A stretch of 64,000 nt of DNA, from NCBI RefSeq assembly GCF_040567655.1, contig NZ_JBEXAC010000001.1, forward strand, positions 620,001 through 684,000. The letters are read 5' to 3'. A model generated the notes under the pieces. That model saw nothing but the letters and a program-made list of their open reading frames with translations. It had not been told where the DNA came from and ran no database searches. Positions 61,830 through 64,000 of this stretch are shown piece by piece. A program made the translations under genes and the position numbers. The DNA comes from Chitinophaga sp. H8. Lineage in GTDB: Bacteria; Bacteroidota; Bacteroidia; Chitinophagales; Chitinophagaceae. Within the stretch, counting starts at the first letter, position 1, and each line of letters opens with the position of its first letter.

Positions 61830-62375
61830 CTATTTGAAGGTATATCTGGCAGAAATACCACCAATCTCTTCTCCGAAGAAGTTCGTCTGCCCGCTGAAAT
61901 GGAAATAAGGTTTCAGGTCAGCGCTCAGGTTCAACGGAATCTTCTTAAAGGTATACTCCAGGCCAAAAATACCATCTAAACCAGCAGTAGCATAAGTGCC
62001 CTTGCCATCCCGTACCCAACGGTCGCGGTCATAGTCAAAACGGTCGTAAATGCCTACGTGTACACCACCACCGGCATACATATTGAATTCGGATTTACCG
62101 AATACATTCCAGTGGTATTCATATAAGCCGGTCATCGTAACGTTGTTGTTGCGTTCATGGTTTGTTGAAACAATCCCTTCAATGGCATGAGGCCCCTTGA
62201 TGAAATGTTTAATGGTAAAACCTACGATCCAGGGGTTTACCCGCATACCTAATGCGGTATGATAATCTGCTACTGAAGAATTGCTGTAACTACTTCTCTT
62301 TACTGGTTTGCGTTGCGCGTTTGCCTGAATGGCTACCAGCGCAAACAAGCTCATAAATAACACGACTTTTTTCAT
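61830..62375 (-). CDS. Small outer-membrane beta-barrel protein
   Basis: 181 residues with a signal peptide (1-20, ending ANAQ). The body is a series of amphipathic strands with glycine-rich turns (YAGGGVHVGIYDRF, GLDGIFGLEYTFKKIPLNLSADLKP) and ends RYTFK, as in 8-stranded OmpW/OmpX-size barrels. It shares AIEGIV, YEYHW and IPLNLSADLKP-type segments with the next upstream gene, so the two are paralogues in one operon. Function unknown. Confidence 0.82.
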   Translation of the reverse strand: MKKVVLFMSLFALVAIQANAQRKPVKRSSYSNSSVADYHTALGMRVNPWIVGFTIKHFIKGPHAIEGIVSTNHERNNNVTMTGLYEYHWNVFGKSEFNMYAGGGVHVGIYDRFDYDRDRWVRDGKGTYATAGLDGIFGLEYTFKKIPLNLSADLKPYFHFSGQTNFFGEEIGGISARYTFK

Positions 62376-62408
62376 AAATGTCTATTTGAGTGAATCGAAA
62401 AAAAGAAT

Positions 62409-62870
62409 TTATCTACCCAATACATACCTCACAGAGATAGCGAAATCTGCCAGTTCGGAAGAGGTAGTGAAATGGATAGCAGGTTTCCAGTCAAGGCTGA
62501 GATTGATCGGCACTTTGGGAAAAGTATAATCCAGCCCTGCAATCCCGTCTATCCCTGCCAGGAATTTGGTGCTGCCATCAATTACCCTGCTGCCCAAATG
62601 GCCTCCACCGCCGGCATACCAGCCAAATCCTGCTGTAGTAAGAGCAGACAGATCAAAATGATGCTCATATAAAGCAGTCACAGAAAAAGTACGGTTATAT
62701 AACCCCACAATTCCTTCTACGGCATTGGCATCATCGAAAAAATATCTGCCGGTAGGACCTAACGGTAAGCCCAGTCTGACGCCCAGTTGCGGATTCCCTT
62801 TTATGGATTGGGCTTTTATTGCAGTAGTTGCAACCAAAAGCAGCATAGATAAAATAGTGGCCTGTTTCAT
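62409..62870 (-). CDS. Small outer-membrane beta-barrel protein, paralogue
   Basis: 153 residues with signal peptide (1-20, ending IKAQ). Corresponding segments: AVEGIVGLYNRTFSVTALYEHHF, GWYAGGGGHLGS and FPKVPINLSLDWKPAIHF, ending SVRYVLGR. Shorter than its neighbour mainly in the loops. The 33-bp gap between them suggests one transcript. It has no detectable promoter of the -7 type close by. Confidence 0.82.
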   Translation of the reverse strand: MKQATILSMLLLVATTAIKAQSIKGNPQLGVRLGLPLGPTGRYFFDDANAVEGIVGLYNRTFSVTALYEHHFDLSALTTAGFGWYAGGGGHLGSRVIDGSTKFLAGIDGIAGLDYTFPKVPINLSLDWKPAIHFTTSSELADFAISVRYVLGR

Positions 62871-63003
62871 TTATAAGGATAGCTTTACAATAACAATGCC
62901 AAGGTAGACTATAATAGCAGCGCTATGAGGACGCCAGTTTTATTTACCGGCTTACAGGGATACAAAAGCTACATTGGGCATCATGCTGGCAGTAACGTTA
63001 TTT

Positions 63004-64000
63004 TTATTGTTGTGGTTTTAATATTTTAAGGAAAATAAAGCCTGCTAAACCTGCGAGCAAAGAAGCAACGATTACCGACATTTTTGAAATTACCTGCAGC
63101 TCATTTTCAGTATAGGCCAATGTAGAGATGAAAATGGACATCGTAAACCCGATACCGGCAATTAACCCCACCCCAACTATCTGCAACCAGCTGGTTTGAC
63201 TGGGGAGTGCTGCCAGTTTCAACCTGGTAGCCAGCCAGGAGAAGAAAAAGATCCCCAGTGGCTTGCCTATCAATAGCCCCGCTATAATGCCATAACTGAT
63301 GGTGGAGGTAAATACATGCAATATATCCGGTGGAAATACAATCGCGGTATTTGCCAGCGCAAATACCGGCATGATAATGAAATTAACCGGGTCATGCAGG
63401 CTATGTTCCAGGGATGATATTTTAGACAGCGGAATACAGAAAGCCAGCAATACGCCTGCAATGGTAGCATGTACCCCGGAGTTTAAGATACAATACCATA
63501 ATATGATACCTGGTATGAAATAAAGAATCAGCCGTTGTACTTTTGCCAGGTTCAGGATCACCAGTAATACCAGCGCGGCTGCACCGGCAAACAAATAGGT
63601 GAGCTGTAAATCGGCGGTATAGAAAATAGCAATAGTCAGAATAGCGCCCAGGTCATCAATAATGGCCAATGCCATCAGCAAAATCTTCAGGCTTACCGGT
63701 ACCCGGTTGCCCAGCAAGGATAATACCCCTAATGAAAAAGCGATGTCTGTGGCCATTGGAATACCCCAGCCATGTGCATAAGGGGTGTTGCCATTAAAAA
63801 TAGCAAAGATCAGCGCAGGACATAACATACCTCCGATAGCTGCCAATACCGGCAGCATGGACTTGCGGATGGAAGATAATTCACCGATGGTAAGTTCCCG
63901 TTTGATTTCCATACCTACCAGGAAAAAGAACAGTGCCATCAGCCCGTCATTGATCCAGTGCAGGAAAGTATGGGGGAGGTGCAGCGCTGCTACCGGGAAA
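63004..64000 (-). CDS. nhaA: Na+/H+ antiporter NhaA (N-terminus beyond window)
   Basis: The frame is open through 64000, so the start is outside; the visible 332 codons begin FPVAALHLPHTFLHWINDGL and continue MALFFFLVGMEIKREL, a hallmark of NhaA. The ion-binding pair is in PMATDIAFSLGVLSLLG and LALIDDLGAI-type sequence (MALAIIDDLGAILTIA) with two Asp. It exchanges internal Na+ for external H+ for pH and sodium homeostasis; the membrane pyrophosphatase nearby may also affect sodium balance. Confidence 0.95.
   Translation of the reverse strand, partial: FPVAALHLPHTFLHWINDGLMALFFFLVGMEIKRELTIGELSSIRKSMLPVLAAIGGMLCPALIFAIFNGNTPYAHGWGIPMATDIAFSLGVLSLLGNRVPVSLKILLMALAIIDDLGAILTIAIFYTADLQLTYLFAGAAALVLLVILNLAKVQRLILYFIPGIILWYCILNSGVHATIAGVLLAFCIPLSKISSLEHSLHDPVNFIIMPVFALANTAIVFPPDILHVFTSTISYGIIAGLLIGKPLGIFFFSWLATRLKLAALPSQTSWLQIVGVGLIAGIGFTMSIFISTLAYTENELQVISKMSVIVASLLAGLAGFIFLKILKPQQ

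Overview
The window comes from a chromosome of the phylum Bacteroidota, most likely a Chitinophaga-like member of the Chitinophagaceae. The evidence is family content (short primary sigma factor without region 1.1, TonB-dependent receptor paired with DUF4249, DUF3822 next to rsmD, large Lgt, alternative GlmU-type protein, Bacteroidota-type arginine decarboxylase), the general lack of Shine-Dalgarno sequences, and many copies of the Bacteroidota -7 promoter element TAnnTTTG, some with a TTTG/TTG about 19-20 nt upstream. It is mainly a core/housekeeping region. I see no tRNA, rRNA, CRISPR array, insertion sequence or prophage.

Layout. 1-4.2 kb (minus): nusB, DUF1573 lipoprotein, yajC, coaE and the start of a SNF2-like helicase, from one promoter upstream of nusB. 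4.5-12.3 kb (plus): groES-groEL, two FKBP lipoproteins, a serine dehydratase, and a 952-residue envelope protein joining a zinc-protease-like domain, a TolB-like propeller and a beta-barrel. 12.3-16.6 kb (minus): a secreted unknown, valS and ltaE. 16.9-20.3 kb (plus): primary sigma factor, an orphan DUF4249 lipoprotein, trxB, folB. 20.4-28 kb: TPR protein, MATE pump, DUF3822-rsmD-coaD-thioesterase, NUDIX, pyrE, HMA protein, a porin 3' remnant and an LEA-like lipoprotein. 28.5-35.2 kb: WbqC, arginine decarboxylase, Hsp20, bacilliredoxin, lgt, hemerythrin, DUF2167.

35.6-41.3 kb holds an outer-membrane beta-barrel receptor followed by an ECF sigma factor, a membrane-anchored anti-sigma candidate and two secreted beta-rich proteins (DUF4097-like and GIN/DUF2807); the last four form a compact envelope-signalling operon. 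41.5-45.9 kb: yajQ, rpmE2, a GlmU-like protein, tpiA, a 2H phosphoesterase, acylphosphatase. 46-49.8 kb (minus): a secreted C1 peptidase and a BlaI-BlaR1(M56) pair; the sensor carries seven 16-residue tandem repeats in its periplasmic tail, and the blaI promoter is overlapped by two TACGA-N6-TCGTA palindromes. 50-55 kb: sterol desaturase, DUF4249/TonB receptor pair, a small conserved-looking protein divergent from an AraC regulator. 56-64 kb (minus): Rrf2 regulator with a NAD(P)-binding partner and two matching inverted repeats, membrane pyrophosphatase, NAD(P)HX repair enzyme, two paralogous small outer-membrane proteins, and nhaA cut by the window end.

No wholly new system is evident. The best leads are the BlaI operators with the repeat-bearing BlaR1-like sensor, the protease/propeller/barrel fusion, the Rrf2 operator pair, the RsmD motif IV change (DPPY to GPPY), and dispersed intergenic word repeats, one of which seems to have become part of a signal peptide.
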